The translations under genes were made by a program, and so were the position numbers. From Desulfonema limicola (GTDB taxonomy: Bacteria > Desulfobacterota > Desulfobacteria > Desulfobacterales > Desulfosalsimonadaceae): DNA of 9,998 nt. Below the pieces are notes generated by a model. The model searched no databases and was not told the DNA's origin. It was given only the letters and a program-made list of their open reading frames with translations. Where the stretch lies: contig DYLE01000080.1 of assembly GCA_020722245.1 (NCBI GenBank), positions 1-9,998 on the forward strand, read 5' to 3'. The stretch's first letter is position 1; every line of letters starts with the position of its first letter. This document shows, piece by piece, positions 1 to 7,706 of the stretch.

Positions 1-315
1 ACCATGGTTGATGCACCCGAGGCCAGCCCGTTTCATATTATCTAAAATGTTACGACTTCTGGTATAACAGTTTTTATTCTGAGAAACAGACAGTTGGCAT
101 CGAAGGCCCGGCGTCTTTAAACGATGACTCTTTACAGGGTCTCCCCCAAGTGAGTTCATCTCCCGATTGCATTATGATGAATAACTAACTATGATGCTCT
201 TTCAGAAGCTCAGCGATGAGCGGGATTAAGGTATTGAGAAAGTAAAGAAAGCGGGTTTATAGTTCATGCAATGAAAATCGCAATCTGAATCCTGACGCAC
301 ACAAACGGAAGCCTG
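1..315. other. Non-coding leader region upstream of the acyltransferase gene
   Basis: No convincing gene is visible here. It is more AT-rich than the rest of the window. Two plus-strand frames are open from base 1, one to a TAA at 43-45 and one to a TAA at 62-64. Either could be the last codons of a gene to the left, and the sequence does not decide between them. A short hairpin with a GNRA-type loop (arms 208-212 and 217-221, loop GCGA) is present but has no T-run after it, so it is not a terminator. The right end carries the promoter annotated separately. Confidence 0.5.
234..263 (+). promoter_or_regulatory. Probable sigma70-type promoter of the acyltransferase gene
   Basis: TTGAGA at 234-239 (5 of 6 to the -35 consensus) is followed after 18 bases by TATAGT at 258-263 (5 of 6 to the -10 consensus). 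Transcription would begin near 270 and give a leader of about 45 bases. A GGAAG ribosome binding site at 307-311 lies 4 bases before the ATG at 316. The match is by eye only. Confidence 0.5.
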
Positions 316-996
316 ATGAAAAAATTTTTATACAGCTATATCATTCCCTTCATAGGGCTTATTTTCATTCGAATAATCTCCGCAACCTACAGAATTCGGG
401 TGATCGCACCGGAGATCGAAAAGTCCATTTTTGACCGGGGGGAGGTCCCTATTTATATTTCATGGCATCAACGGTTTTTCCCCGGAATCGTCTTTTTTGC
501 CAACCGGCACCGGATTTCCATCATGATCAGCAAGAGCAAGGATGGGGAGTTCATAGCCAGGATTGTCAAGGTTTTAGGGTGGACGCCGGTGAGAGGGTCA
601 TCGGCACGGGCCGGTGTGGATAAAGGAGGCAAGCAAGCGCTTGAAGAACTCAAACAAAAGGCTTTGGAGGGATGTACCATCGGTCACATTGTGGACGGCC
701 CGAAAGGTCCTTTTGGGGTGGTCAAGCCGGGTCTCTTATTGATTGCTCAGCATTCCGGCATGCCGATTCTTCCGGCCATTGTGTCGGCGGAAAAAAGGTG
801 GAACATGAAGGGCTGGGACAGGTTTATGATTCCCAAGCCTTTTTCCCGTGTTATTATTCGATTCGACCATGAGACGTATATTCCAAAGGATATCACCCCC
901 GAAGAATTTGAGAGGCTCCGAATAGGCATCGAGAATCGACTTTATACCTTGTATCAGGAGACCGATGCGATGTGGGGCAAACCCCTTGAGCCTTGA
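316..996 (+). CDS. Lysophospholipid acyltransferase family protein (DUF374 type)
   Basis: A 226-residue protein resembling the DUF374 branch of the lysophospholipid acyltransferase superfamily, enzymes that move a fatty acyl chain onto a lipid at the inner membrane. The N-terminus (about residues 4-25) is hydrophobic and probably a membrane anchor. WHQRFFP near residue 50 occupies the place of the catalytic His motif. VRGSSARAG (about 92-100) matches the family's GS-x-R-x-G block, and the VDGPKGP segment followed by KPGLLLIAQHSGMPILP (about 126-152) matches its conserved DGP-x-GP and KPG-x3-LA-x-SG-x-PI-x-P blocks. Length is normal for the family. The start is supported by the GGAAG site. It is the only plus-strand gene, convergent with the ABC operon and separated from it by 44 bases, so it is probably not functionally tied to the transporter. 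The acyl acceptor (lipid A precursor or phospholipid) cannot be told from sequence. Confidence 0.85.
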   Translation: MKKFLYSYIIPFIGLIFIRIISATYRIRVIAPEIEKSIFDRGEVPIYISWHQRFFPGIVFFANRHRISIMISKSKDGEFIARIVKVLGWTPVRGSSARAGVDKGGKQALEELKQKALEGCTIGHIVDGPKGPFGVVKPGLLLIAQHSGMPILPAIVSAEKRWNMKGWDRFMIPKPFSRVIIRFDHETYIPKDITPEEFERLRIGIENRLYTLYQETDAMWGKPLEP

Positions 997-1040
997 ATGT
1001 GTCCAAGTCAAAATTTTTCAGTTTGTAAACCGGATTCAAC

Positions 1041-2825
1041 TCATGGATGGCCGTCCTTGAACCATTGCGGGTGTGAGAAATAGTAGCCTTCGCCGTATTT
1101 TAAAAACATTTCGAGATTAAATCCCTCCACCCGCTTGTTTGTGGCCATCACCACGGTGGGATACCAGAGCCAGGCATCTTCATAGTTGTCATAGAGCAGC
1201 TTTTCCAGTTCAAAATAGATCCGCGCCCGTTCGCTTTCGTCTTGCGTTTCCCGTCCTTTTCGAATGAGTTCGACCGCCTTTTCATTATGGCTTCGGCCAT
1301 TGTTGAACGGGCTTTCCGGGTCATACAGCAGCATGGCGATATGGTCCGGTTCATCGATAAAAGGATAGAGGTTGCCGATCACATCATAATCCAGCTTTCG
1401 AAACGGCTCGATCATGCCGGCGATGCTCATAAACTGGGGCCGCCAGATGATGCCGACCTTTTCCAGCATGGCCATGACGGCTTTTGCAAAGGCTTCCGCC
1501 TCGGGAATATTCAAGGTAAACCCCCTGATGGTGAGGCCGTTCGGGTACCCGGCTTCGGCAAGAAGGCGTCTGGACAGCTCCGGATCATAGGGAATCGGTT
1601 TCAGCTCGGGATTGTGCGCCCAGTGATCCTCCGGATAAATACAGCTGGCGATCCGGCCCAGGCCGAACTGCGTTCCCATCACCAGCGCTTCCCGGTCAAT
1701 GGCATGGGAAATCGCCTTGCGGACCCGAATATCCGCGCACGCCCCCTTGGCGTGGTTGAAGGTCAAAAAGATCAGCCAGTTTGTTGGAAGGCTCTCTAGG
1801 GTGAAGCGCGAATCGTTTTTCATCACCCGGTACTGGACCGGATCAAGAACGATGGAATCAAGCATGCCGGCCTTGAGGTTGGCCAGCCGGACCGACGGGT
1901 CCGGTATGACCGAAACCCTGATGCCGTCAAAGTAAGGCATCTCCGGCTTGTTGATGCTTTGCCCAAACCACCAATCCGGATAGCGTTTTAAAAGAAGGTA
2001 ATTATCCGTGCTGGAGGATTCCAGCATGTACGGGCCGGTTCCCACCGGATGCGTATCGACGGGTTTGGCGTCTTTGGCCAGAGGGATATATTGACTCCGT
2101 TCCTTTTCCAGTTCGGCCAGCCATTTTTTGCCCGCTGCCGCCTTTTCCGGATTCTCTTTATCCGCTGCGTTGCGTCGGGCGCTGATCATTTCACGTTCGA
2201 TCCGTTTGATCTTGGCCAGTGCGGTATCGCCTTCGAGCGCCTTTGCCGAAACCATAAACCCCGGCACGCTGGCCAGGGTCCCTAAGAAAGAGCCCCAGGG
2301 CCGTTTGAAATGCCATTTGACCGTGTACGTGTCCACCACCTCGACCGATTCCAGCGGCTCCATCCATGTCCGGGTCCAGGCGGCGTTATCCTTGTCCGCA
2401 ATATAGTCCATCTGGGTTTTGACGGATTGGGCATTGAAGGGGGTGCCGTCATGAAACCGGACCCCCTGCCGGAGTTGCATGAGCACGGTGGTTTCGTCAA
2501 GGAATGTCCAGGATTCGGCCAGCCATGGGATGGTCGGCTTGTAGTGGGCATCAAGAAGAATGAGCCGTTCATACATGTACGTCATGGTTATCCAGTCAAG
2601 AACCGGCATGTGGTGCGGATTCATCAGTCCGATATACAGGGGCCATGCCAGACGAAGGACGCCGCCTGGTGCGGGTTTGGCGGTGCAGTAGGCGTCGCCC
2701 CATTCCATCCAGCCGGGTTGATTTTCCATGGTTTCGCCGAATGCAGGGTCAGCCGGCCAGGCGGCCAGGCAAAAAAGAACCATTCCGATCATGGACGCTA
2801 TCCAAAGTTTTTTCTGGATATCCAC
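1041..2825 (-). CDS. Periplasmic solute-binding protein, family 5 (peptide/nickel ABC importer)
   Basis: A 594-residue extracytoplasmic binding protein of the DppA/OppA class, which captures peptides or similar ligands and delivers them to the permease pair encoded upstream. It has an N-terminal signal peptide (residues 1 to about 30, possible cleavage after AFG). No lipobox is seen, so it is probably soluble. Family hallmarks are the region around YERLILLDAHYKPTIPWLAE (85-104), LRQGVRFHDGTPFNAQSV (118-135), HPVGTGPYML (259-268), RVRKAISHAIDREAL (367-381) and LLAEAGYPNG (421-430). A charged, probably helical stretch at about 199-257 sits where most relatives have a short loop. The start is GTG (2825-2823), chosen because GGAGAGG at 2835-2829 is well placed and the signal peptide begins at once. 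It is last in the operon, after an 86-base spacer, although binding proteins usually come first. The ligand is unknown. Confidence 0.93.
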   Translation of the reverse strand: MDIQKKLWIASMIGMVLFCLAAWPADPAFGETMENQPGWMEWGDAYCTAKPAPGGVLRLAWPLYIGLMNPHHMPVLDWITMTYMYERLILLDAHYKPTIPWLAESWTFLDETTVLMQLRQGVRFHDGTPFNAQSVKTQMDYIADKDNAAWTRTWMEPLESVEVVDTYTVKWHFKRPWGSFLGTLASVPGFMVSAKALEGDTALAKIKRIEREMISARRNAADKENPEKAAAGKKWLAELEKERSQYIPLAKDAKPVDTHPVGTGPYMLESSSTDNYLLLKRYPDWWFGQSINKPEMPYFDGIRVSVIPDPSVRLANLKAGMLDSIVLDPVQYRVMKNDSRFTLESLPTNWLIFLTFNHAKGACADIRVRKAISHAIDREALVMGTQFGLGRIASCIYPEDHWAHNPELKPIPYDPELSRRLLAEAGYPNGLTIRGFTLNIPEAEAFAKAVMAMLEKVGIIWRPQFMSIAGMIEPFRKLDYDVIGNLYPFIDEPDHIAMLLYDPESPFNNGRSHNEKAVELIRKGRETQDESERARIYFELEKLLYDNYEDAWLWYPTVVMATNKRVEGFNLEMFLKYGEGYYFSHPQWFKDGHP

Positions 2826-2828
2826 GTG

Positions 2829-2835
2829 CCTCTCC
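2829..2835 (-). promoter_or_regulatory. Ribosome binding site that fixes the GTG start of the binding protein
   Basis: GGAGAGG on the minus strand, with the GGAG core 6 bases before the GTG at 2825-2823. It is the strongest Shine-Dalgarno sequence in the operon, which fits high production of a binding protein. It also supports a GTG start here. Confidence 0.7.
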
Positions 2836-2849
2836 TTTTTTTGTTTGCA

Positions 2850-2891
2850 GGTGCGGGCGCGTCAAATGATAGCTGTGCGCGAGCCTGCACC
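2850..2891 (-). repeat. Imperfect stem-loop between the second ATPase gene and the binding-protein gene
   Basis: GGTGC at 2850-2854 pairs with GCACC at 2887-2891. After one mismatch, GGC at 2856-2858 pairs with GCC at 2883-2885. On the minus-strand transcript it is followed by an A-rich run, not a T-run, so it does not look like an intrinsic terminator. Intercistronic stem-loops in transporter operons often mark processing or differential stability. That role is inference here. Confidence 0.35.
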
Positions 2892-2912
2892 CATTTTGTT
2901 AAACCTGTTTAT

Positions 2913-3896
2913 TCACACCAAATGACAGGCCACCCTATGCCCGTTTCCGTTGATTTCTTTTAATGTCGGTCGCAGGTTCCGGCAAACCTCCTCGGCAATC
3001 GGGCATCGGGGATGGAACTTGCATCCTTTGGGGGTTTCCATCAGGCTGGGAACCTCACCGGAAATAATGCAATGTTTGCGTTTTTGTTCGATTAGTGGAT
3101 CAGGTATGGGAACGGCTGAAAGCAGGGCCTTTGTATACGGGTGCTGGGGTCGAAGATACAGTTCATCCCGATCCGCAATCTCCACAATCTCGCCCAGGTA
3201 CATGACCGCGACCCGGTGGCTGATATGCCGCACCACCGCCAGATCATGCGCGACGAACAGGTAGGTCAGACCCAGCCTTTCCTGGAGTTCGGCCAGCAGA
3301 TTGATGATCTGGGCCTGAATGGAAACATCCAGGGCGGAAACCGGCTCATCGCAGACCAAAAAGTCCGGGTTTAAAACCAGGGCCCTGGCGATTCCGATCC
3401 GCTGGCGCTGGCCGCCTGAAAATTCATGGGGATACCGGTCGGCCATGGACGGGTTGAGCCCCACCAGTTCAAGAATTCCGCTCACCCGGTCGGCATACTC
3501 GCTTTTTCCCCTGGCGAGTCCATGGATGGACAGGGGCTCTCCCACGATGTCGCGGACCCTCATGCGTGGATTTAACGAGCCGAAAGGGTCCTGAAAGATA
3601 ATCTGCATCCGCTTTCTCAGCCTTCTGAGTTCTTGCTTTGCCATTTGAGTGATTGTTTCACCTTGAAACCGGACCTCACCGGCTGTGGAGGGTTCAAGCT
3701 GAAGAACGACCCGGCATGCGGTGGTTTTGCCGCACCCGCTTTCTCCCACCAGCCCTAGAGTCTCGCCCGGAAAGATTTGAAAGCTGATATCGTCGACGGC
3801 CTTGAGAACGCCGATTTTACGCTTGAAGACCATACCGCGAAACACGGGAAAGTGTTTCGACAGGTGGTGGACCTCGATTAAGGGTTCCTTGTTCAT
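2913..3896 (-). CDS. Peptide-type ABC importer ATPase, OppF/DppF family
   Basis: A 327-residue cytoplasmic ATPase, one of two that power the importer. Visible motifs are Walker A GESGCGKT (51-58), Q-loop Q102 in IIFQDP, signature FSGGQRQR (159-166), Walker B LVCDEP (180-185) and H-loop H217. The C-terminal oligopeptide-transporter extension starts near HPYTKALLSAVP (252-263) and holds four cysteines (C292, C298, C305, C324), spaced as in homologues known to bind an iron-sulfur cluster. The frame stays open upstream to 4205. The ATG at 3896 is chosen because the homologous N-terminus begins there, and because it overlaps the TGA of the preceding ATPase as ATGA (3896-3893), a sign of translational coupling. 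The longer version would add 103 residues of antisense-type sequence inside the neighbouring gene. Confidence 0.93.
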   Translation of the reverse strand: MNKEPLIEVHHLSKHFPVFRGMVFKRKIGVLKAVDDISFQIFPGETLGLVGESGCGKTTACRVVLQLEPSTAGEVRFQGETITQMAKQELRRLRKRMQIIFQDPFGSLNPRMRVRDIVGEPLSIHGLARGKSEYADRVSGILELVGLNPSMADRYPHEFSGGQRQRIGIARALVLNPDFLVCDEPVSALDVSIQAQIINLLAELQERLGLTYLFVAHDLAVVRHISHRVAVMYLGEIVEIADRDELYLRPQHPYTKALLSAVPIPDPLIEQKRKHCIISGEVPSLMETPKGCKFHPRCPIAEEVCRNLRPTLKEINGNGHRVACHLV

Positions 3897-4858
3897 CTTG
3901 AATGCATCCAGCAGGCGACGTCGTGACCGGTTGAGATTTGCATAAGCTTCGGGAGCTCCCGCATGCATCGGGGCTTTGCGTGAGGGCATCGGGGATGAAA
4001 CGCGCATCCAGATGGAAGGTTCGCCATATCCGGGGGTTGGCCCTCGATGGGGCGAAGCTTCTGCTGAATATCCTGATCCAGCCGGGGAATCGACGCCAGC
4101 AATCCCTGCGTGTAGGGATGCTGCGGCGCCCGGTAGAGCTCCAAGGTCGGCGCCTTTTCGACGATCCGCCCGGCATACATGATCATCACCTGATCTGCGT
4201 AACACGCCACAATCCCGAGGTCATGGGTGATGAGCACCAATGCTGTTTTTTCTGTTTGGGTGAGTCCCTTCATGAACTCCAGAAGCTCGGCCTGAAGGGT
4301 CACGTCCAGGCCCGTGGTCGGTTCATCCGCGATAATCAGCTTGGGGTTGCAGGCAAGCCCCATGGCCACCATGACCCGCTGGCGCATCCCGCCGGAAAAC
4401 TGATGCGGATAATCATGCAGCCGGGTATCGGCATCGGGAATCCGCACGCGTTTTAGCAGCCGAATGCAATCCTGGACGGCCGTTTTCCGGACGGCCTTTT
4501 TGTGGACGATCAGCGGTTCCCTGACCTGCCGGCCGACCGTGAGCACCGGGTGAAGCGCGGTCATGGGTTCCTGGAAGATCATGGCCATGTGATTCCCCCG
4601 AATGTCGCACATCTCCTTTTCACTTAGTTTCAGAAGGTTTCGTCCTTGAAAAAAAATCTCACCCCCCGCGATGATTCCCGGGGGATTCGAAATGAGGCGC
4701 AAAAGCGACAGGGCGGTCACCGTCTTTCCGCACCCGCTTTCGCCGACGATGCCGAGGGTTTCTCCCTCTGCCAGGTCAAAGGAGACATCCTCCACAGCCT
4801 TGACGATCCCCTGCCGGGCGTGGAAATGGATGCTGAGTTGGTTGACGTGCAGCAGCAT
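3893..4858 (-). CDS. Peptide-type ABC importer ATPase, OppD/DppD family
   Basis: A 321-residue ATPase, partner of the OppF-type protein encoded just downstream. Motifs are Walker A GESGCGKT (39-46), Q-loop Q96 in MIFQEP, signature FSGGMRQR (154-161), Walker B LIIADEP (174-180) and H-loop H212. The C-terminal extension has HPYTQGLLASIP (247-258) and four cysteines (C285, C291, C298, C316) in the C-x5-C-x6-C-x17-C pattern typical of the family. In characterised dipeptide transporters this region carries a [4Fe-4S] cluster. The ATG at 4858 lies 5 bases after the stop of the upstream permease gene, with a GGAT-type weak ribosome site overlapping that stop. Length is normal. The transported ligand is not readable from the ATPase. 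Confidence 0.93.
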   Translation of the reverse strand: MLLHVNQLSIHFHARQGIVKAVEDVSFDLAEGETLGIVGESGCGKTVTALSLLRLISNPPGIIAGGEIFFQGRNLLKLSEKEMCDIRGNHMAMIFQEPMTALHPVLTVGRQVREPLIVHKKAVRKTAVQDCIRLLKRVRIPDADTRLHDYPHQFSGGMRQRVMVAMGLACNPKLIIADEPTTGLDVTLQAELLEFMKGLTQTEKTALVLITHDLGIVACYADQVMIMYAGRIVEKAPTLELYRAPQHPYTQGLLASIPRLDQDIQQKLRPIEGQPPDMANLPSGCAFHPRCPHAKPRCMRELPKLMQISTGHDVACWMHSR

Positions 4859-4863
4859 GAATC

Positions 4864-5709
4864 CTATTCTCTCAGCCTTGGGTCAAACACATCCCTGATT
4901 CCATCCCCGATCAAGTTAAACGCCAGCACGGCGAGCGTGATCATCAGGCCCGGGGCAATGGAAAAAAGAGGAACGACCTCCAGGTAGGCATAGCCGATTT
5001 TAAGTTCGTTTCCCCAGGTCGGTGTGGGCGGCTGGACCCCGAGACCCAGAAAGGAAACCGTGCTTTCCATCATGATGTTTATCCCTACGGAAATGGAAGC
5101 GGTAACGATGATCGGCGCCATGATGTTGGGAAGGATGTGCCGGAACATGATTCTGAGTCCCGAGGCCCCCAATGCCTGGGCGGCCTCGATATAGGGAAGC
5201 TTGCTCACCCGCATGGCTTCACCCCTCACGATCCTGGCATATGCGGGCCAGGTGAGCACCGTGATAACGATAATCAGGTTTTTGATGCCCGGCCCCAGGG
5301 TTGCGATCATGACCAGGACCAGGACCAGCAAGGGCATGCTCATGAATGTGTCGGTTATCCGCATAATCACCATGTCCGCAAACCCTCCCTTGTATCCGGC
5401 GACAAGACCGAGGAGCACGCCGATAATGCCGGCAAAAAGGGTCGAAACCCCTCCGATCACCAGGGTGACCCTTGACCCGTAAATGACCCGGGAGAGAAGG
5501 TCCCGGCCCACGTCGTCGGTTCCGAGCAGATGAAGGCGGGAAGGGCCTTCCAGAACGCGGTAGAGGTCCTGTTCGTTGGGATCATGGGGGGCGATCCAGG
5601 GGGCGAATACCGATATGCCCACCAGGCCGACAAGAATGATGAGGCCGGCCATGGCGATTTTGTGCCCGGCGAGGGCGCGGACAATTGTAAAGTCTCGAGT
5701 TTTTGTCAT
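4864..5709 (-). CDS. ABC importer permease, DppC/OppC family
   Basis: A 281-residue inner-membrane permease of the peptide/nickel class, forming the translocation channel with the DppB-type subunit. It opens with a short cytoplasmic stretch and a first membrane segment (about 18-38), followed by the family-specific periplasmic sequence LLGTDDVGRDLLSRVIYGSR (61-80). Further hydrophobic segments follow at about 82-105, 124-140, 143-158, 198-215 and 250-268. The cytoplasmic EAA coupling loop is YIEAAQALGASGLRIMFRH (173-191), and the C-terminus ends with the usual GDGIRDVFDPRLR (268-280). The start overlaps the upstream permease stop by 4 bases (ATGA, 5709-5706). Length is in the normal DppC range. 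Confidence 0.93.
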   Translation of the reverse strand: MTKTRDFTIVRALAGHKIAMAGLIILVGLVGISVFAPWIAPHDPNEQDLYRVLEGPSRLHLLGTDDVGRDLLSRVIYGSRVTLVIGGVSTLFAGIIGVLLGLVAGYKGGFADMVIMRITDTFMSMPLLVLVLVMIATLGPGIKNLIIVITVLTWPAYARIVRGEAMRVSKLPYIEAAQALGASGLRIMFRHILPNIMAPIIVTASISVGINIMMESTVSFLGLGVQPPTPTWGNELKIGYAYLEVVPLFSIAPGLMITLAVLAFNLIGDGIRDVFDPRLRE

Positions 5710-6656
5710 TGAACCCTCACCCGTGGATCCAGAAATCCGTATAAAAGGTCAACCACGAAATTGACCAGGATAATGTTTCCGGCCACAAGGATCAGGGTGG
5801 CCTGAATGATGGGAAAGTCCCCGGCAAAGATGGCGTTCATGCACATGCGGCCGAGACCGGGAATGGCGAACATATATTCCACGATAAACGCGCCGGCAAG
5901 CATATACCCCCATTCGAGGCCGATGACCGTCACCACCGGGATCAGGGACGGTTTGAAGGCATGCCGCAAAAGAACGGCTTTTGCCCGCAATCCTTTTGCG
6001 AAGGCGGTGCGAATGTAGTCCTGGCCGAGGACTTCGAGCAGGCTGGACCGGACGTACCGGCTGATAATGCCTGCGCTGTGAGTCCCCAGAATAAAGGAGG
6101 GCATGGCTATGGAAAGAAGATTTTTCCAGGGGTCTTCCGAAAACGGGACATACCCCGAAGGCGGAAAGATGTGGACGGCCACGGCGAAAAGATAGATCAT
6201 GACGATCGCCTGCCAGAATACGGGAATGGAAATACCGATGACCGCGCCGGTCGTCAGCGAAGCGTCGATCCAGGAATTCCGCTTTAACGCGGCGATGAAT
6301 CCGAAGGGAAACCCGATTATCGCCGACCAGAACACAAAACCGGCGAACAGCTCCAGGGTGATGGGCAGGCGGTTTATAAACATTTCCCGCACGTCTTCGC
6401 GGTAAAAGAGGGACTTTCCCCAGTCGCCGCGAATAAAATTTGAAATCCAGAGGTAATACTGGACATGAAGCGGTCGGTCCAGCCCGAACTGAACCTTCAG
6501 GGCGTCGACGACCTCGCTGTCCGCCATCCCCATCCGGGTGGAGAGGGCCGCCTTCTCTAACGGATCACCGGCTCTTCCCAGAAGAAAAATCAGGATGGAA
6601 ACAAGAAACAGGATCAGGAAGGCGTAGAGAATTCTTTTAAGGATGAATGGCTTCAT
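5706..6656 (-). CDS. ABC importer permease, DppB/OppB family
   Basis: A 316-residue inner-membrane permease. The first membrane segment (about 8-28) is followed by GDPLEK (30-35) and by the periplasmic FGLDRPLHVQYYLWISNFI stretch (57-75), a hallmark of DppB/OppB proteins. Further hydrophobic segments lie at about 100-124, 136-163, 180-196, 238-258 and 285-305. The EAA-type loop is YIRTAFAKGLRAKAVLLRHA (214-233), then FIVEYMFAIPGLGRM (257-271), and the C-terminus ends FLDPRVRVQ as usual. The ATG overlaps the TGA of the TatT-like lipoprotein gene (ATGA, 6656-6653), so the lipoprotein is translated together with the importer. Length is normal. Confidence 0.93.
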   Translation of the reverse strand: MKPFILKRILYAFLILFLVSILIFLLGRAGDPLEKAALSTRMGMADSEVVDALKVQFGLDRPLHVQYYLWISNFIRGDWGKSLFYREDVREMFINRLPITLELFAGFVFWSAIIGFPFGFIAALKRNSWIDASLTTGAVIGISIPVFWQAIVMIYLFAVAVHIFPPSGYVPFSEDPWKNLLSIAMPSFILGTHSAGIISRYVRSSLLEVLGQDYIRTAFAKGLRAKAVLLRHAFKPSLIPVVTVIGLEWGYMLAGAFIVEYMFAIPGLGRMCMNAIFAGDFPIIQATLILVAGNIILVNFVVDLLYGFLDPRVRVQ

Positions 6657-7549
6657 TCTGCCAGGAAAAAATCATCCGCATGGCTCAGTAGATTTTCGGC
6701 CTTTTTTTTGACCGCGACGTTGATAAACGTTTCCTTCGGCAGGATGTCGTCCGGCGTAGAAAGGATATTTTCGAGTGTGGTCACGAAAAGATCCCGGTCG
6801 TTGACCGCGAAGGCATAATACCGGGCATACAGGTACTGCCACATCAGGTATTTGGATTGGGAAATGTCAAACGCCTCCTTGAACTGGAAGTCGGCCTGAT
6901 CGGGCCTGCCGCCGAACATCTCCGGACTGGCAACGTAAAAAGCGCCTAAAACGGCGTGAATCCCGCCGTAGTAAAAGGTGTCATCCAGTTCCAGGGCCCG
7001 ATCAATCATGGCTTCAATCCGGGGAAGGTCATTTAAGACGCGGGTGTCCTCCGTGTTGGTGTTGATCCACTGAAGCCAGGCGGCAATCGTGAAATACAGG
7101 GGCGCGATATCTTTTCTTTTAAGGGTTTGCAGCGAACGCTTGAAAACCTCCGGATCATCCTGATCAAAAGCTTTTGCAAATGACCTGTTCTGCTTCAGGC
7201 ATCGCAACGCATATTCTCTAGCCTTGGAATAGAGTTTTCCCGCCCTTTTCCTGTCCGTCTCCTCCACAAACAGGAAGGCATATCCCATGTAGGCTTCGGC
7301 GGCACTGGCCAGGAGAAATCGGTTATCCGGGGATGCCGCGATAAATCCGTCCAGTTGAACCAGGAACGCCGGCATGGCGTCCTGGACCAGTTTTAAGTCG
7401 GCGTTCCGGTTGGTTGCGTCGCGCATTTTCATCATCAAGGGATTCATGCTGTCCACCATCAGCCGGGTCCTGGTGGTGGCGCATCCAGCGGCAAGCAGCA
7501 TGGGAATAAGCCAAAAAAGCATAAAAGACCGCCGCAGAAAAAAAGCCAT
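6653..7549 (-). CDS. TatT-like lipoprotein (TRAP-associated TPR family), first gene of the ABC operon
   Basis: A 298-residue predicted lipoprotein. The signal peptide ends in a clear lipobox, LAAGC, with the lipidated Cys at residue 23. The rest is alpha-helical and TPR-like. Blocks characteristic of the TatT family are AEAYMGYAFLFVEE (84-97), RAGKLYSKAREYALRCL (102-118), HAVLGAFYVASPEMFGGRPDQA (198-219), and FKEAFDISQSKYLMWQYLYARYYAF (223-247). TatT (Treponema pallidum Tp0956) is a periplasmic TPR lipoprotein that partners a TRAP-type binding protein. Here the gene instead leads an ABC importer operon and overlaps the first permease gene by ATGA. A helper role in handing ligand to or anchoring the binding protein is inference. 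The start is supported by GGGGGA (7561-7556) 6 bases upstream. Confidence 0.8.
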   Translation of the reverse strand: MAFFLRRSFMLFWLIPMLLAAGCATTRTRLMVDSMNPLMMKMRDATNRNADLKLVQDAMPAFLVQLDGFIAASPDNRFLLASAAEAYMGYAFLFVEETDRKRAGKLYSKAREYALRCLKQNRSFAKAFDQDDPEVFKRSLQTLKRKDIAPLYFTIAAWLQWINTNTEDTRVLNDLPRIEAMIDRALELDDTFYYGGIHAVLGAFYVASPEMFGGRPDQADFQFKEAFDISQSKYLMWQYLYARYYAFAVNDRDLFVTTLENILSTPDDILPKETFINVAVKKKAENLLSHADDFFLAE

Positions 7550-7677
7550 GTGTCTTCCCCCTGTTCGCTTTTTTATTTTAGTTTCGCATGATTTGATAGC
7601 CCACGCGGTTTTTCGATGAATGCGCGCTGTTGTGTCGGGTTAAACCCTGTAAGATAATGCTTTAAAAAAATGGTTTA

Positions 7678-7706
7678 TTTCTACATATTTATTTAATGTT
7701 TGTCAA
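7678..7706 (-). promoter_or_regulatory. Probable promoter of the TatT-ABC importer operon
   Basis: On the minus strand a perfect -35 box TTGACA (7706-7701) is followed after 17 bases by TAGAAA (7683-7678, 4 of 6 to the -10 consensus) in an AT-rich spacer. The -35 box overlaps the TGA stop of the hotdog gene. Transcription would begin near 7671, leaving a leader of about 120 bases. The leader contains a small palindrome, GGGTTAAACCC (7637-7647), of unknown role. No other plausible operon promoter was seen between 7550 and 7702. Confidence 0.4.

Noticed and set aside
997..1040. Terminator between the convergent acyltransferase and binding-protein genes
   Set aside because: Only 4-bp stems (such as CTTG/CAAG and GTTT/AAAC) near AT-rich sequence are present, too weak to call an intrinsic terminator in either direction.
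1242..1799. Plus-strand open frame of 185 codons
   Set aside because: It is antisense to the binding-protein gene, which has clear homology on the other strand. No motif or ribosome site supports it.
2310..2963. Plus-strand open frame of 217 codons
   Set aside because: It is antisense to the binding-protein gene and its spacer, has low-complexity composition and no recognisable domain. It is explained as a shadow of the GC-rich third-codon pattern.
3897..4205. N-terminal extension of 103 codons on the OppF-type ATPase
   Set aside because: It lies wholly inside the other ATPase gene, has no family resemblance, and the internal ATG at 3896 gives the normal N-terminus and an ATGA overlap.
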